Assembly (NCBI RefSeq): GCF_002224675.1
Contig: NZ_NMPZ01000003.1
Location: forward strand, 62,001 to 126,000
Reading direction: 5' to 3'
Length of the DNA: 64,000 bases
Source of the DNA: Segatella copri
GTDB taxonomy: Bacteria > Bacteroidota > Bacteroidia > Bacteroidales > Bacteroidaceae
Positions 1 to 8,604 of the stretch are shown piece by piece. Made by a program: the position numbers and the translations under genes. Positions within the stretch are counted from its first letter, which is position 1. Each line of letters opens with the position of its first letter. A model generated the notes under the pieces. It was not told where the DNA came from. It worked only from the letters and a program-made list of their open reading frames with translations, and did not search any database.

Positions 1-129
1 CCGATCTTCGTTCCGGAAGGCTACGACCAGAGTTTCGCCCAGCTGGGTGAGGAAATCAAGAACGGCATCAGCCATAGAGCCAGAGCCGTGGCTAAACTGG
101 CTGAATTCTTAAAGAACAAGAATGATTAA
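1..129 (+). CDS. rdgB: XTP/dITP diphosphatase, C-terminal end (partial)
   Basis: This is the last 42 codons of a gene that begins left of the window. The readable tail has a P-E-G-Y-D motif, then [10 protein letters not shown], then I-S-H-R-A-R-A-V, which is the typical C-terminus of the RdgB/HAM1 family. These enzymes hydrolyse non-canonical purine triphosphates (XTP, dITP) to monophosphates and so keep them out of DNA. The stop codon overlaps the start of the following glycosyltransferase by eight bases, so the two are probably co-transcribed. The catalytic part is outside the window, so the call rests on the tail only. Confidence 0.8.
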   Translation, partial: PIFVPEGYDQSFAQLGEEIKNGISHRARAVAKLAEFLKNKND

Positions 130-1051
130 TACCCTTTCGATATTAATCCCTACATATAATAATGTATGCGTTGAGCTTGTAAAATCCCTGCAAGCTCAAG
201 CATCGTTATTGTATTCATCTTCAGATTCCCTCTCTTCATCCTCTCATTTCGAATACGAAATATTAGTCGCCGATGATGGTTCTACAGATGAAAGAACCGT
301 AGAAGGCAACCGTATCATCAACACCCTCCCCCATTGCCGCTACATCGAGAGAAAAGAGAACGTGGGCAGGGCTGCCATCCGCAACTTCCTGGCAAGGGAG
401 GCGAAATATACCTGGCTGCTTTTTATCGACAGCAACATGAACATGATCAGCCATCAGTATCTTGCCAATTATCTAAAAGAAAAAGAAAGCGATGTGGTCT
501 ATGGAGGATATCAGATAAAGCGGGATGCTGAAACCAGAGAACGACTGAAATATAACCTACGATACATTTTCGAATCTGCCGGCACGCAGAACGGAAATCA
601 TCTCCAGCGACAGGCTCATCCCTATGCAGACTTCCACACCTCCAACTTTATCGTGAAGCGAAGCATCCTGCTGAAACACCCATTCGATGAACGTTTTTCC
701 CACTATGGGTACGAAGATGTGCTTTGGGGCAAGAATCTAAAAGACAATCACATACCGATTCTTCACGTGGATAATCCACTGGGTTATGAACACTTTATAG
801 GCAATATGTCGTTTCTCTATAAAACAGAGGAAAGCCTGCGTACCCTCTATCAGTTCAGAAATGAACTGCAGGGCTATTCCAAAATCATCGACTATGCCCA
901 CAAGCTGAAAAGATGGCATCTCTATCCACCTTGCCAGTATCTCTTTCCGCTGCTGAGTCTGCCAATAAAAGCCAGGCTCACAGGCAATAAACCCAGTATT
1001 TTTATGTTTAATATATATAAGTTATTATATTATATACATTTAGATAGATGA
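122..1051 (+). CDS. Glycosyltransferase family 2 protein
   Basis: A 309-residue GT-A fold glycosyltransferase. The N-terminus has the family 2 opening L-S-I-L-I-P-T-Y-N, a nucleotide-binding V-A-D-D-G-S-T-D near residue 50, and an I-D-S-N where the metal-binding DxD usually lies, so that motif is degenerate. A further conserved G-Y-E-D-V-L-W near residue 199 fits the acceptor/base region. Residues about 32-40 are a serine-rich insertion between the first strand and helix. The start codon overlaps the rdgB end and the stop overlaps porZ (ATGA), so this is one operon. A role in surface glycan assembly is likely from the neighbours; donor and acceptor are unknown. Confidence 0.85.
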   Translation: MINTLSILIPTYNNVCVELVKSLQAQASLLYSSSDSLSSSSHFEYEILVADDGSTDERTVEGNRIINTLPHCRYIERKENVGRAAIRNFLAREAKYTWLLFIDSNMNMISHQYLANYLKEKESDVVYGGYQIKRDAETRERLKYNLRYIFESAGTQNGNHLQRQAHPYADFHTSNFIVKRSILLKHPFDERFSHYGYEDVLWGKNLKDNHIPILHVDNPLGYEHFIGNMSFLYKTEESLRTLYQFRNELQGYSKIIDYAHKLKRWHLYPPCQYLFPLLSLPIKARLTGNKPSIFMFNIYKLLYYIHLDR

Positions 1052-3072
1052 GAAAGAAAATATGGATACTCCTCTCGTTCCTGATTCTTCAGGTTGCCAC
1101 TTTCCAGAGCAGCGCTGCCATCGGCGACTGGAAAGCCTATATGGCGTACAGCGAAGTGCAGGAAATAGAAGAAGCCGGCAACTGGATATTCGTGCAGGCT
1201 TCCAGCAATCTCTATGCCTACAACAGAAACGACCAGAGCATTCAGACCTTCAGCAAGATGGACTTCCTGAACGACTGCGATATCCAGCACATCGCTTACA
1301 ACAAGACTGCCAAGCGGCTGCTCATCCTCTACAGCAATGCCAATATCGACCTGATGAACACCCAGAACTGGAGCGTGCAGAATCTGCCGGATTACTATTC
1401 TGCCACCATCACGGGCGACAAGACCATCAACGATATCTATATGTATGGCAAATTCGCCTATCTCTGCTATGGACTGGGCATCATCAAGCTCAATATGGCG
1501 GATGGGGAAATCAGCGATACTTATACACTGGGATTCAAGGTGAACTGGTGCGAAATCAGGGATAACCAGATCTATGCCTACAGCAAGGAGGAAGGTACCT
1601 ATCGCGCTGCCCTCTCTGACAACCTGCTCGACAAAAACCGATGGAGCAAGGTGGGGGCTTATACCGCTCCCCAAAAAGAGGACAAGAGCGAACTGATGAA
1701 ACTGGTAAGCAGCCTGCTGCCAGGAGGTCCGAAGTATAATCATTTCTGGTATATGAAGTTTATCCACAACCAGCTCTATACCTGCGGCGGCGCCTTTCTT
1801 TCGGGACTCTCTCTTGATACCCGTCCCGGCACCATCCAGGTATTGAACAGGGACAACTGGACCATCTATCAGGATGACATCAGGAATACGACGGGTTACC
1901 AGTATCAGGATATCAACTGTGTAGAACCGGATATCCACGATCCAAACCACGTGTTTGCTTCGGGCAGAACCGGACTCTATGAGTTTACGGACGGCAAATT
2001 GACACATTATTATAATAAGGACAACAGTATCCTGGAAGCTGCCGTGGATAGAGGAACGGTGCTGGACAACAACTATGTGCTGGTGCATAGTCTGCTATCG
2101 GATGAAAGCGGAAAGCTGTGGATTCTCAACAGCCAGGCTACCCACCGCTCCATCATCGAGATGAAAGACAACCAGTTGGTAGCCCACGACCAGAAGACAT
2201 TGAATCCGAACGGCTACAGTCTTTCGGCGATGACGGGTCTGATGAAGGACAGGCAGGGCAGGCTCTGGTTCGTGAATGACAATCATGAAACTCCAGCCAT
2301 CGTCTGCTATCAGCCGGAAACCGATGAGGTGAAGATGTTCAGCAAGCCCTTCACCAATCAGGATGGTGCGGAAATCAATCTCTATTATATCAGATGCATC
2401 AAGGAAGACCTGGAGCACAATCTGTGGATAGGAACCGACCAGGGACCTTTCTACATCACTCCGCATATTCTGGATGATACGCAGCCAACGCTTACCCAGG
2501 TGAAAGTGCCGAGAAACGACGGTACCAATTATGCCGACTATCTGCTGGGCGGTGTGGATATTACCTGCATGGCAGTGGATCAGGCAAACAGAAAATGGTT
2601 TGGTACCAGCAACAACGGTGTCTATCTGATCAGCGCCGACAATATGGAGCAGATTCATCACTTCACGGCAACCAACAGCAAGCTGCTGTCGAACAACATC
2701 GAATCGCTCGCCATCAACGATGCTACCGGTGAGGTGTTTATCGGAACCGACAAGGGTCTCTGCTCCTATATGAGCGATGCTACCGCCACCAACGAAGAGA
2801 TGACCCAAGACAATGTATGGGCTTATCCGAACCCGGTAAAGCCAGACTATACAGGACTCATCACCATCACCGGTCTGTCGCTGAATGCGGATGTGAAGAT
2901 AGTCAGTACCAGCGGAACTCTGGTGAACCAGGGCAGAAGCAACGGCGGCACCTATACCTGGAACGGCTGCGACCAGAAAGGCAGAAGAGTGGCTAGCGGA
3001 ATCTATATGGTGGAAACCGCTACCAGCAACGGAGAGAAGGGTACCGTCTGCAAAATAGCCATCATCAGATAA
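1048..3072 (+). CDS. porZ: PorZ-like type IX secretion system beta-propeller protein
   Basis: A 674-residue exported protein. It has a signal peptide (residues 1-23, ending S-S-A-A), a long beta-propeller region beginning G-D-W-K-A-Y-M, with repeated W-x-G-T-D/W-F-G-T blades toward the C-terminus (two-component-regulator propeller type), and a final domain of about 80 residues with Y-P-N-P-V near 592 and G-I-Y-M-V-E at the end, i.e. a type A T9SS sorting domain. This order is that of PorZ, a surface part of the T9SS attachment complex that supplies A-LPS for anchoring cargo in Porphyromonas. It is translationally coupled to the upstream glycosyltransferase. The neighbouring glycosyltransferases fit a link between sorting and glycan supply, but that link is inference. 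Confidence 0.82.
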   Translation: MRKKIWILLSFLILQVATFQSSAAIGDWKAYMAYSEVQEIEEAGNWIFVQASSNLYAYNRNDQSIQTFSKMDFLNDCDIQHIAYNKTAKRLLILYSNANIDLMNTQNWSVQNLPDYYSATITGDKTINDIYMYGKFAYLCYGLGIIKLNMADGEISDTYTLGFKVNWCEIRDNQIYAYSKEEGTYRAALSDNLLDKNRWSKVGAYTAPQKEDKSELMKLVSSLLPGGPKYNHFWYMKFIHNQLYTCGGAFLSGLSLDTRPGTIQVLNRDNWTIYQDDIRNTTGYQYQDINCVEPDIHDPNHVFASGRTGLYEFTDGKLTHYYNKDNSILEAAVDRGTVLDNNYVLVHSLLSDESGKLWILNSQATHRSIIEMKDNQLVAHDQKTLNPNGYSLSAMTGLMKDRQGRLWFVNDNHETPAIVCYQPETDEVKMFSKPFTNQDGAEINLYYIRCIKEDLEHNLWIGTDQGPFYITPHILDDTQPTLTQVKVPRNDGTNYADYLLGGVDITCMAVDQANRKWFGTSNNGVYLISADNMEQIHHFTATNSKLLSNNIESLAINDATGEVFIGTDKGLCSYMSDATATNEEMTQDNVWAYPNPVKPDYTGLITITGLSLNADVKIVSTSGTLVNQGRSNGGTYTWNGCDQKGRRVASGIYMVETATSNGEKGTVCKIAIIR

Positions 3073-3114
3073 AAGAGACAGCATCTTCTATCAGAAATAT
3101 CAAGAGAGCAAGCA

Positions 3115-4149
3115 ATGAAACTAAGTATCATCATCCCCGTATATCGTGCCGAAGATACGCTCGAAAGATGCATCGGGAGTATCCTGCAGCAATCATTCAC
3201 CAGCTACGAGCTGATTCTCGTAGATGATGGATCGCCTGATGCGTGCCCTCAGCTCTGCGATGAATATGCCGGGAAAGATAGTCGTATCCACGTTATCCAC
3301 AAGGAAAACGGAGGTTTAAGCGATGCCAGAAATGTGGGGATAAAGAGGGCTAAAGGACTGTATATCACCTTTATAGACAGTGATGATGCGATTGGGGAAA
3401 ACTCGCTTCAACAGCTGATGGAAGAACTTTATCAACATCCCGATGTGGATATTCTTGAATATCCCATCATGGAGAGAATCGGTCATCCCCATCGGGAAAA
3501 GCTCCTCTCCTTCGCTCCGAAAACCTATCAGAATGCCATCGAATACTGGTTGGCGGAAAAGGGCTATCATCATACCTATGCCTGCAACAAGATATTCAGG
3601 CGTTCGCTGTTTCAGAACATCGAATTTCCGAAAGGAAAAAGCTTTGAGGATGTGTGGACGATTCCGAAACTGATAGGGCTGACGGAGACAGAGATTACTC
3701 CGGACAGAGCGGTGGTTCCTCCCCCACCATTGAAAATAAGAGTGACGGATGTAGGGAAGTATCTCTATTACTGGAATCCTCACGGCATTACATCGCAGGC
3801 AAAATATCCCGATCTGCTTCAGCTGTATCTGGGACAGAGGCAGGCTTTGATGAAGCTGAAAATAGCGGGTAAAGAAAAGATGAAGCTACAAATGGGAGCA
3901 ACAGAAGAAATCCTGCTGAAATATCAGTCTTCATTAGAAGATTTCCTGACGCAGCATCTCAATGTCCTGCTCGATCTCTACGATTTATCAGGAAGATATG
4001 AACCGGATCCTCCCCTTATCCACGCCGTGAAATGGCTGGAAGGAAAAAAAGGGATTCATTCATTCAAACTCAAACTATTCAATATTTTAGGTTATCATTC
4101 ATTATGCAAAATCAATCATCTCATACACAGAATATACAGGCACCCTTAG
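3115..4149 (+). CDS. Glycosyltransferase family 2 protein
   Basis: A 344-residue GT-A glycosyltransferase. It starts K-L-S-I-I-I-P-V-Y, followed by L-V-D-D-G-S-P-D near residue 35 (nucleotide binding), G-G-L-S-D-A-R-N-V-G near 64 and I-D-S-D-D near 85, which is a complete metal-binding DxD. An E-D-V-W near residue 180 is the usual acceptor-side motif. The C-terminal part after residue 220 is less conserved and charged. It lies 42 bases after porZ, and the next glycosyltransferase begins inside its last 46 bases, which supports one transcript. The sugar transferred cannot be told from the sequence. Confidence 0.88.
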   Translation: MKLSIIIPVYRAEDTLERCIGSILQQSFTSYELILVDDGSPDACPQLCDEYAGKDSRIHVIHKENGGLSDARNVGIKRAKGLYITFIDSDDAIGENSLQQLMEELYQHPDVDILEYPIMERIGHPHREKLLSFAPKTYQNAIEYWLAEKGYHHTYACNKIFRRSLFQNIEFPKGKSFEDVWTIPKLIGLTETEITPDRAVVPPPPLKIRVTDVGKYLYYWNPHGITSQAKYPDLLQLYLGQRQALMKLKIAGKEKMKLQMGATEEILLKYQSSLEDFLTQHLNVLLDLYDLSGRYEPDPPLIHAVKWLEGKKGIHSFKLKLFNILGYHSLCKINHLIHRIYRHP

Positions 4150-5084
4150 TAAGTTTCATCATCACCACTTACAATATGCCTACGGAATATCTGGAGGAAT
4201 GCCTCAAAAGCATCCTCCAGCTCTCACTCAATGCCAAGGAAAGAGAAATCATCCTCGTGGATGATGGAAGCGATATCTGTGCGATCAACGGACTCACGGA
4301 ATATCTGCAGGATATCATCTATCTGAGACAGCCTAACCAGGGAGCCAGCGTGGCTAGAAACTATGGTATGATGATAGCCAAGGGCAGATTCATCCAGTTT
4401 ATGGATGGCGACGACTATCTGGTACAGACCGCCTACGAACATTGTCTAGACATCGTAAGATATCATCAGCCAGACATCGTGACTTTCAACTATGTAAAAA
4501 ACAGGCAGACGGATACTCCTCCTTATGAATTGCCGACTCCGATATCGGGCACAGCCTATATGAGCAATCATAACCTGCATGGTTCTGCCTGCTCCTATAT
4601 TTTCCGCAGCAGCATCAGAGGAACCCTGCAGTTTACGCCGGGCATCGTATATGGAGAAGATGAGGAGTTTACCCCTCAGCTCTTCCTGCGTGCCGAAAGA
4701 ATCTTCAAGATGGAGACAGAGGCTTATTACTATCGTGAGAATCCGAACTCCGTAACCCACCAGATGGATCATGAGAAGATTAGCCAGAAAATGGATAACA
4801 GTCTGGAAGTAATCCTGCATCTGCAGAAACTGCTGGATAAGATTCCGGTGGCAGAAAGACAGGCGCTGAGCCGCCGCATCGCCCAACTCTCGATGGATTA
4901 TCTGGTGAACAATATCCGACTGAAACATTCGCTGATAGCCCTGAACCACGCCATCAAGAAGTTGAGAAAGCATGGACTCTATCCACTTCCTGACAAGGAA
5001 TACACCAAGAAATATACCATGTTCAGAAAGATGATAGGTACATACGTAGGAAGAATGGCGCTCCTCTTTTTCATCAAGAAATAA
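4104..5084 (+). CDS. Glycosyltransferase family 2 protein
   Basis: A 326-residue GT-A glycosyltransferase with V-S-F-I-I-T-T-Y-N at the start, L-V-D-D-G-S-D near residue 50, G-A-S-V-A-R-N-Y-G near 80 and M-D-G-D-D near 100, and a G-E-D-E-E-F near 182 that matches the usual E-D acceptor motif. I chose the ATG at 4104 because the first conserved strand begins 15 residues later. A longer reading frame starting at 4032 adds residues with no family resemblance. The chosen start overlaps the previous gene by 46 bases in another frame, so coupling is likely. Substrates are unknown. Confidence 0.86.
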   Translation: MQNQSSHTQNIQAPLVSFIITTYNMPTEYLEECLKSILQLSLNAKEREIILVDDGSDICAINGLTEYLQDIIYLRQPNQGASVARNYGMMIAKGRFIQFMDGDDYLVQTAYEHCLDIVRYHQPDIVTFNYVKNRQTDTPPYELPTPISGTAYMSNHNLHGSACSYIFRSSIRGTLQFTPGIVYGEDEEFTPQLFLRAERIFKMETEAYYYRENPNSVTHQMDHEKISQKMDNSLEVILHLQKLLDKIPVAERQALSRRIAQLSMDYLVNNIRLKHSLIALNHAIKKLRKHGLYPLPDKEYTKKYTMFRKMIGTYVGRMALLFFIKK

Positions 5085-5133
5085 ATAAGAAGGAGGAAGA
5101 TTTTATCAGATAATAAAAGAGTATATCAGGAAG

Positions 5134-6282
5134 ATGAAGATTCTATTAATGGGAGAATACAGTAACGTACATGCCACACTTGCCGAGGGACTCCGCAAGC
5201 TGGGGCATGAAGTTACCGTGCTCTCCAACGGCGACTTCTGGAAGAATTATCCACGAGATATCAACATGGTGAGAAAGCCTGGAAAACTGGGGGGAATCCT
5301 ATATTTGATAAAGTTATACACAATTGTGCATAAGTTAAGGGGATACGACATCGTCCAGCTCATCAACCCGATGTTTCTGGAGTTGAAAGCTGAGCGTATC
5401 TTCCCGATTTACCGGTATTTGAGAAAGCACAACAAGAAGGTGGTGCTGGGGGCTTTCGGTATGGATTACTATTGGGTAAGCGTCTGCTGCCAGGATAAGC
5501 CATTGAGATACAGCGATTTCAACATAGGAGATGAATTACGCACCAATGCCGATGCCCTGAAAGAAAGAAAAGACTGGCTGGGAACCGCCAAGGAAAGACT
5601 CAACCGGATGATAGCTGAAGATTGCGACGGCATCATAGCGGGACTCTATGAATACTGGGTATGTTATCAACCGCATTTTCCACAGAAAACCACGTTTATC
5701 CCCTATCCTATCCACACTTATACACAATCCCATCAGGATAGGGATAAAAGGGCAGCTTCTGTAGAGACATCTTCTGTAGATATCTCCCGAAGACCTTCCC
5801 AAAAGTTGAAGTTATTCATAGGTATCAACAAAACCAGAAGTGAGTATAAGGGTACGGACATCATGCTGAAAGCTGCCCAGGCAATCGCCGAGAAATATCC
5901 GGAAAAGGTAGAACTGCGTATCGCCCAAAACGTGCCTTTTGCGGAATATGTAAAGATGATGAACGGCAGCGATGCCATCCTCGACCAGCTCTACAGTTAT
6001 ACTCCATCAATGAATCCGCTGGAGGCAATGGCGAGGGGCATCATCTGCATAGGTGGTGGAGAACCGGAAAACTACGAGATTATCCACGAAGAGCATCTCC
6101 GTCCCATCATCAATGTGCAGCCCAACTATGAGAGCGTATATCAAGAGTTGGAGCACCTGGTGCTTCACCCAGAACTGATACCGCAGCTTAAGCAACAGAG
6201 CCTCGAATACATCAGCAAGCATCATGAATACATAAAGGTAGCTAAACAATATGAAGAATACTACAAGAGCCTGTTAGCCTAG
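5134..6282 (+). CDS. Glycosyltransferase (GT4/GT-B type)
   Basis: A 382-residue GT-B glycosyltransferase. The N-terminal half starts M-K-I-L-L-M-G-E-Y-S-N and has H-A-T-L-A-E-G-L and L-G-H-E-V-T-V-L, typical of the acceptor domain. The C-terminal half has a K-G-T-D-I-M-L-K-A segment near residue 247 and a P-S-M-N-P-L-E-A-M-A-R-G-I motif near 290-302, the usual nucleotide-sugar E-x7-E region in a variant form. It is the last gene of the glycan/porZ cluster and is followed by a hairpin over its stop codon. The specific linkage made cannot be predicted. Confidence 0.83.
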   Translation: MKILLMGEYSNVHATLAEGLRKLGHEVTVLSNGDFWKNYPRDINMVRKPGKLGGILYLIKLYTIVHKLRGYDIVQLINPMFLELKAERIFPIYRYLRKHNKKVVLGAFGMDYYWVSVCCQDKPLRYSDFNIGDELRTNADALKERKDWLGTAKERLNRMIAEDCDGIIAGLYEYWVCYQPHFPQKTTFIPYPIHTYTQSHQDRDKRAASVETSSVDISRRPSQKLKLFIGINKTRSEYKGTDIMLKAAQAIAEKYPEKVELRIAQNVPFAEYVKMMNGSDAILDQLYSYTPSMNPLEAMARGIICIGGGEPENYEIIHEEHLRPIINVQPNYESVYQELEHLVLHPELIPQLKQQSLEYISKHHEYIKVAKQYEEYYKSLLA

Positions 6283-6290
6283 GCTCTTGT
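6263..6290 (+). terminator. Hairpin over the stop codon of the glycosyltransferase
   Basis: A perfect 10-bp inverted repeat (ACAAGAGCCT / AGGCTCTTGT) with an 8-nt loop spans the end of the upstream gene. No U-rich run follows directly, so it may be a weak terminator or an RNA 3-prime end stabiliser. Confidence 0.5.
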
Positions 6291-6359
6291 GATAAAAAGA
6301 CGTCGCCTACAGGATATTGGAACGAAGGATATCATTTAAGGAAGTTTTTGAAAAAAGCC

Positions 6360-6390
6360 TTGCTATTCCCAATTATTTCCACTATCTTTG
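6360..6390 (+). promoter_or_regulatory. Bacteroidota-type promoter for the AAA-ATPase gene
   Basis: TTG at 6360-6362, 20 nt of spacer, then TATCTTTG at 6383-6390. This matches the primary sigma consensus of Bacteroidota (TTTG, about 20 nt, TAnnTTTG). The start codon lies about 37 nt downstream. Confidence 0.65.
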
Positions 6391-6427
6391 CAATCGAATA
6401 AGTTGCACTCTATAAAACGAAGAAGAT

Positions 6428-8152
6428 ATGGATTACAAGAGATTACCATACGGTGTTGCCGATTATACCTGGATTAAGAGTCAGAACAGATACTGTGCTG
6501 ACAAGACGATGTTTATACCTAAGATGGAGGAAGCAGGAGACTTTCTCTATCTCATCCGCCCACGCCGTTTTGGCAAGAGTGTCTTCCTCACGATGCTTCA
6601 AGCCTACTACGACATTGAGAAGAAAGACTCATTCCATACCACATTCAAGGATACTTGGATTGAGTCGCATCCAACCGAAGGACTTGGACAATATCAGGTT
6701 TTGTATTTCGACTTCTCTAGAGCTGCAGCAGGACAAGGTAACTTGGAGGAGAACTTCAATGCCTATTGCTGTACCATATTGGACGATTTCATCCAAAAAT
6801 ATGCAACTTATTACGATGAGAGCTTTAATATTAAGGAATATCTTTCCTTTACAAGTGCCTCCTATAAGCTAAATGCACTGAATATTTATTCCAAGAGAAA
6901 AGGTACGCAACTTTACCTCATCATCGATGAGTACGACAATTTCACCAACAACATCCTGAGCGAGGAAGGAGAAGCTGTGTATCACGCCTTGACTCATGCA
7001 CAAGGTTTCTACCGTGACTTCTTCAAGCTATTCAAGGGAATGTTCCAGCGCATCATGATGATGGGAGTTAGTCCTGTCACCGTGAACGACCTCAACAGTG
7101 GCTATAACATCGGCATCAATCTCTCCATGGACCCCATGTTCAATATGATGCTGGGATTCAGCGAGAACGAGGTACGGGAAATGATAGAATACTACAGAGA
7201 AGTAGGACTCATCAATGTTCCGACCGACCAGCTGATTACTGACATGAAGCCTTGGTATGACAACTACTGTTTCGCAAAGGACAGTCTGGTCACAGACCCA
7301 AAGATGTTCAATTCGGATATGGTTATCTATTATCTCCGCCATTTCATCCGTTTTGGCAAAGCTCCGGAAGAGATGGTAGATCCAAACACCATGACTGATT
7401 ATGCCAAGATGAAGAAGATTATCTTCCTGGACAAGCTGCAAGGCGACCGCAAGAGCGTACTGAAAGAAATCATCAACCAAGGTTATATCTGGGCTGAGCT
7501 GAGAGAAAGTTTTCCTGCAGAAGACTTGGTTGACCCAGACCTGTTCCCAAGTCTGCTCTACTATTACGGCATGCTGACCATCATTGGCAAGCGTGGCAGA
7601 AGAGTAAAGTTGGGAATCCCTAACGAGAATGTACGCCGCCAATATTACGGCTATGTGTTGGATGAATACAACAAGGATACTAAAATCAACAATAATCATC
7701 TTGCCGACCGATACGATGTAATGGCTCTAGATGGTAACATCAAGCCAGCCATCGAATACATTGCCGAGGGTTATAAGAACTGCACGAGCATCCACTCCAG
7801 CATTCAGGCAGAGCGCAACCTGCAAGGGTTCATCGCCGCTTATCTCAACCATAGTGGTTATTACTACATCATCCAGGAAATGGAGCTGAACGGCGGCTAT
7901 TGTGACTTGACGATGATTCCTGACCTCACCCGTTTCCCAGAGGTTGCCCATGCCTATCTCCTGGAGTTGAAGTATCTGAAATCAGGTGATACCGATAAAG
8001 AAGGCATGAAGGCTTTAGAAGAAGCAAAGGCGCAATTAGACCAATATACTCAAGACACAAGATTGCCAAAGCTGATGAGCGGCAAGCCTATACACAAGAT
8101 TGCTATTATATATAAAGGTAACGATCTTTGGAGAGTAGAGGAATGGCGCTGA
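6428..8152 (+). CDS. AAA-ATPase-like protein with C-terminal PD-(D/E)XK nuclease domain
   Basis: A 574-residue protein of the AAA-ATPase_like (PF09820) plus PDDEXK_9 type. The N-terminal P-Y-G-V-A-D-Y is the family hallmark. I-R-P-R-R-F-G-K-S (residues about 41-49) is the variant Walker A and L-I-I-D-E-Y-D near 160 the Walker B. The last 150 residues carry C-D-L-T-M-I-P-D followed by L-L-E-L-K-Y-L-K, the D...ExK of a PD-(D/E)XK nuclease fold. Such genes are abundant in multiple copies in Bacteroidales. Their role is unsettled; defence or mobile-element functions are proposed. It stands alone behind its own promoter. Confidence 0.85.
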   Translation: MDYKRLPYGVADYTWIKSQNRYCADKTMFIPKMEEAGDFLYLIRPRRFGKSVFLTMLQAYYDIEKKDSFHTTFKDTWIESHPTEGLGQYQVLYFDFSRAAAGQGNLEENFNAYCCTILDDFIQKYATYYDESFNIKEYLSFTSASYKLNALNIYSKRKGTQLYLIIDEYDNFTNNILSEEGEAVYHALTHAQGFYRDFFKLFKGMFQRIMMMGVSPVTVNDLNSGYNIGINLSMDPMFNMMLGFSENEVREMIEYYREVGLINVPTDQLITDMKPWYDNYCFAKDSLVTDPKMFNSDMVIYYLRHFIRFGKAPEEMVDPNTMTDYAKMKKIIFLDKLQGDRKSVLKEIINQGYIWAELRESFPAEDLVDPDLFPSLLYYYGMLTIIGKRGRRVKLGIPNENVRRQYYGYVLDEYNKDTKINNNHLADRYDVMALDGNIKPAIEYIAEGYKNCTSIHSSIQAERNLQGFIAAYLNHSGYYYIIQEMELNGGYCDLTMIPDLTRFPEVAHAYLLELKYLKSGDTDKEGMKALEEAKAQLDQYTQDTRLPKLMSGKPIHKIAIIYKGNDLWRVEEWR

Positions 8153-8155
8153 AGA

Positions 8156-8276
8156 GGATAAGCCCTAACGATCTTTTATATTCAACGTCGCTGAACGGAG
8201 ATTTTCTTTAATAGTATCAACATTTACCATAAAGGATATTCCTATTTTCCCTTATGGGATTGAGCCGTCATTAAAC
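8156..8276 (+). repeat. Intergenic element copy A (short form)
   Basis: This 121-bp segment starts 4 bases after the stop of the ATPase gene. It is the reverse complement, with internal contraction, of the segment at 19517-19788. Shared blocks in order are GGATAAGCCCTAACGAT, a TATATTCAA block, ACGGAGATTTTCTTTAATAG, an ACCAT(A/T)AAGGATATTCC block, TATTTTCCCTTATGGGATTG and a TTAAAC end. Copy A keeps one TTCAA-type unit and about three of the 22-nt units, where copy B has four and seven. Function is unknown. Confidence 0.8.
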
Positions 8277-8345
8277 TAGTTTTGCCACTATTTAATTCAT
8301 CAAAATAGAAACGACAAGGCTTATGAAAAGACTATACTTGCAAAA

Positions 8346-8428
8346 ATCCCTCAATGAGGGATAAAAATGATTAAATTCATCCCTCAATGAGGGATATTTT
8401 TAAAAGAATTCATCCCTCATTGAGGGAT
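8346..8428 (+). repeat. Three 17-bp palindromes at an exact 33-nt period
   Basis: ATCCCTCAATGAGGGAT at 8346-8362 and 8379-8395, and its mirror form with central T at 8412-8428. Each is a perfect 8+1+8 palindrome, and the starts are 33 nt apart. The third copy sits just upstream of a TATCTTTG promoter box at 8435, where a -33 element would be, which is what one expects of operator sites. No regulator gene lies next to them. Confidence 0.75.
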
Positions 8429-8434
8429 TATTTG

Positions 8435-8442
8435 TATCTTTG
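8435..8442 (+). promoter_or_regulatory. -7 promoter box TATCTTTG downstream of the palindromes
   Basis: A perfect TAnnTTTG box. There is no good TTTG at the normal -33 distance; the third palindrome (8412-8428) occupies that position, so an activator or repressor may act here. Transcription would read toward the ATPase gene at 8605 with a leader of about 150 nt. Confidence 0.45.
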
Positions 8443-8566
8443 CTGCAGTTTTTAATGATATTCATTTAAAAGAGCAAGATAAGTCTTACGCTGACGGCTC
8501 AATCTAAAAGATGTTAAACAATAATAATTTAAAGGAGTTTATCTTCTAAGCATCTTTATTTTTTCG

Positions 8567-8574
8567 TATCTTTG
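8567..8574 (+). promoter_or_regulatory. -7 promoter box TATCTTTG close to the ATPase gene
   Basis: A second TAnnTTTG box in T-rich sequence. The transcript would start near 8580, so a start codon at 8572 would be lost. This is why the ATG at 8605 is preferred for the following gene. Confidence 0.5.
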
Positions 8575-8604
8575 CGAAAAGTTTCGTTACGAAAAAATTC
8601 GATT

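Noticed and set aside
1030..3084. Long open frames on the minus strand opposite porZ
   Set aside because: They are antisense shadows of a clear propeller gene with signal peptide and sorting domain, and have no motif of their own.
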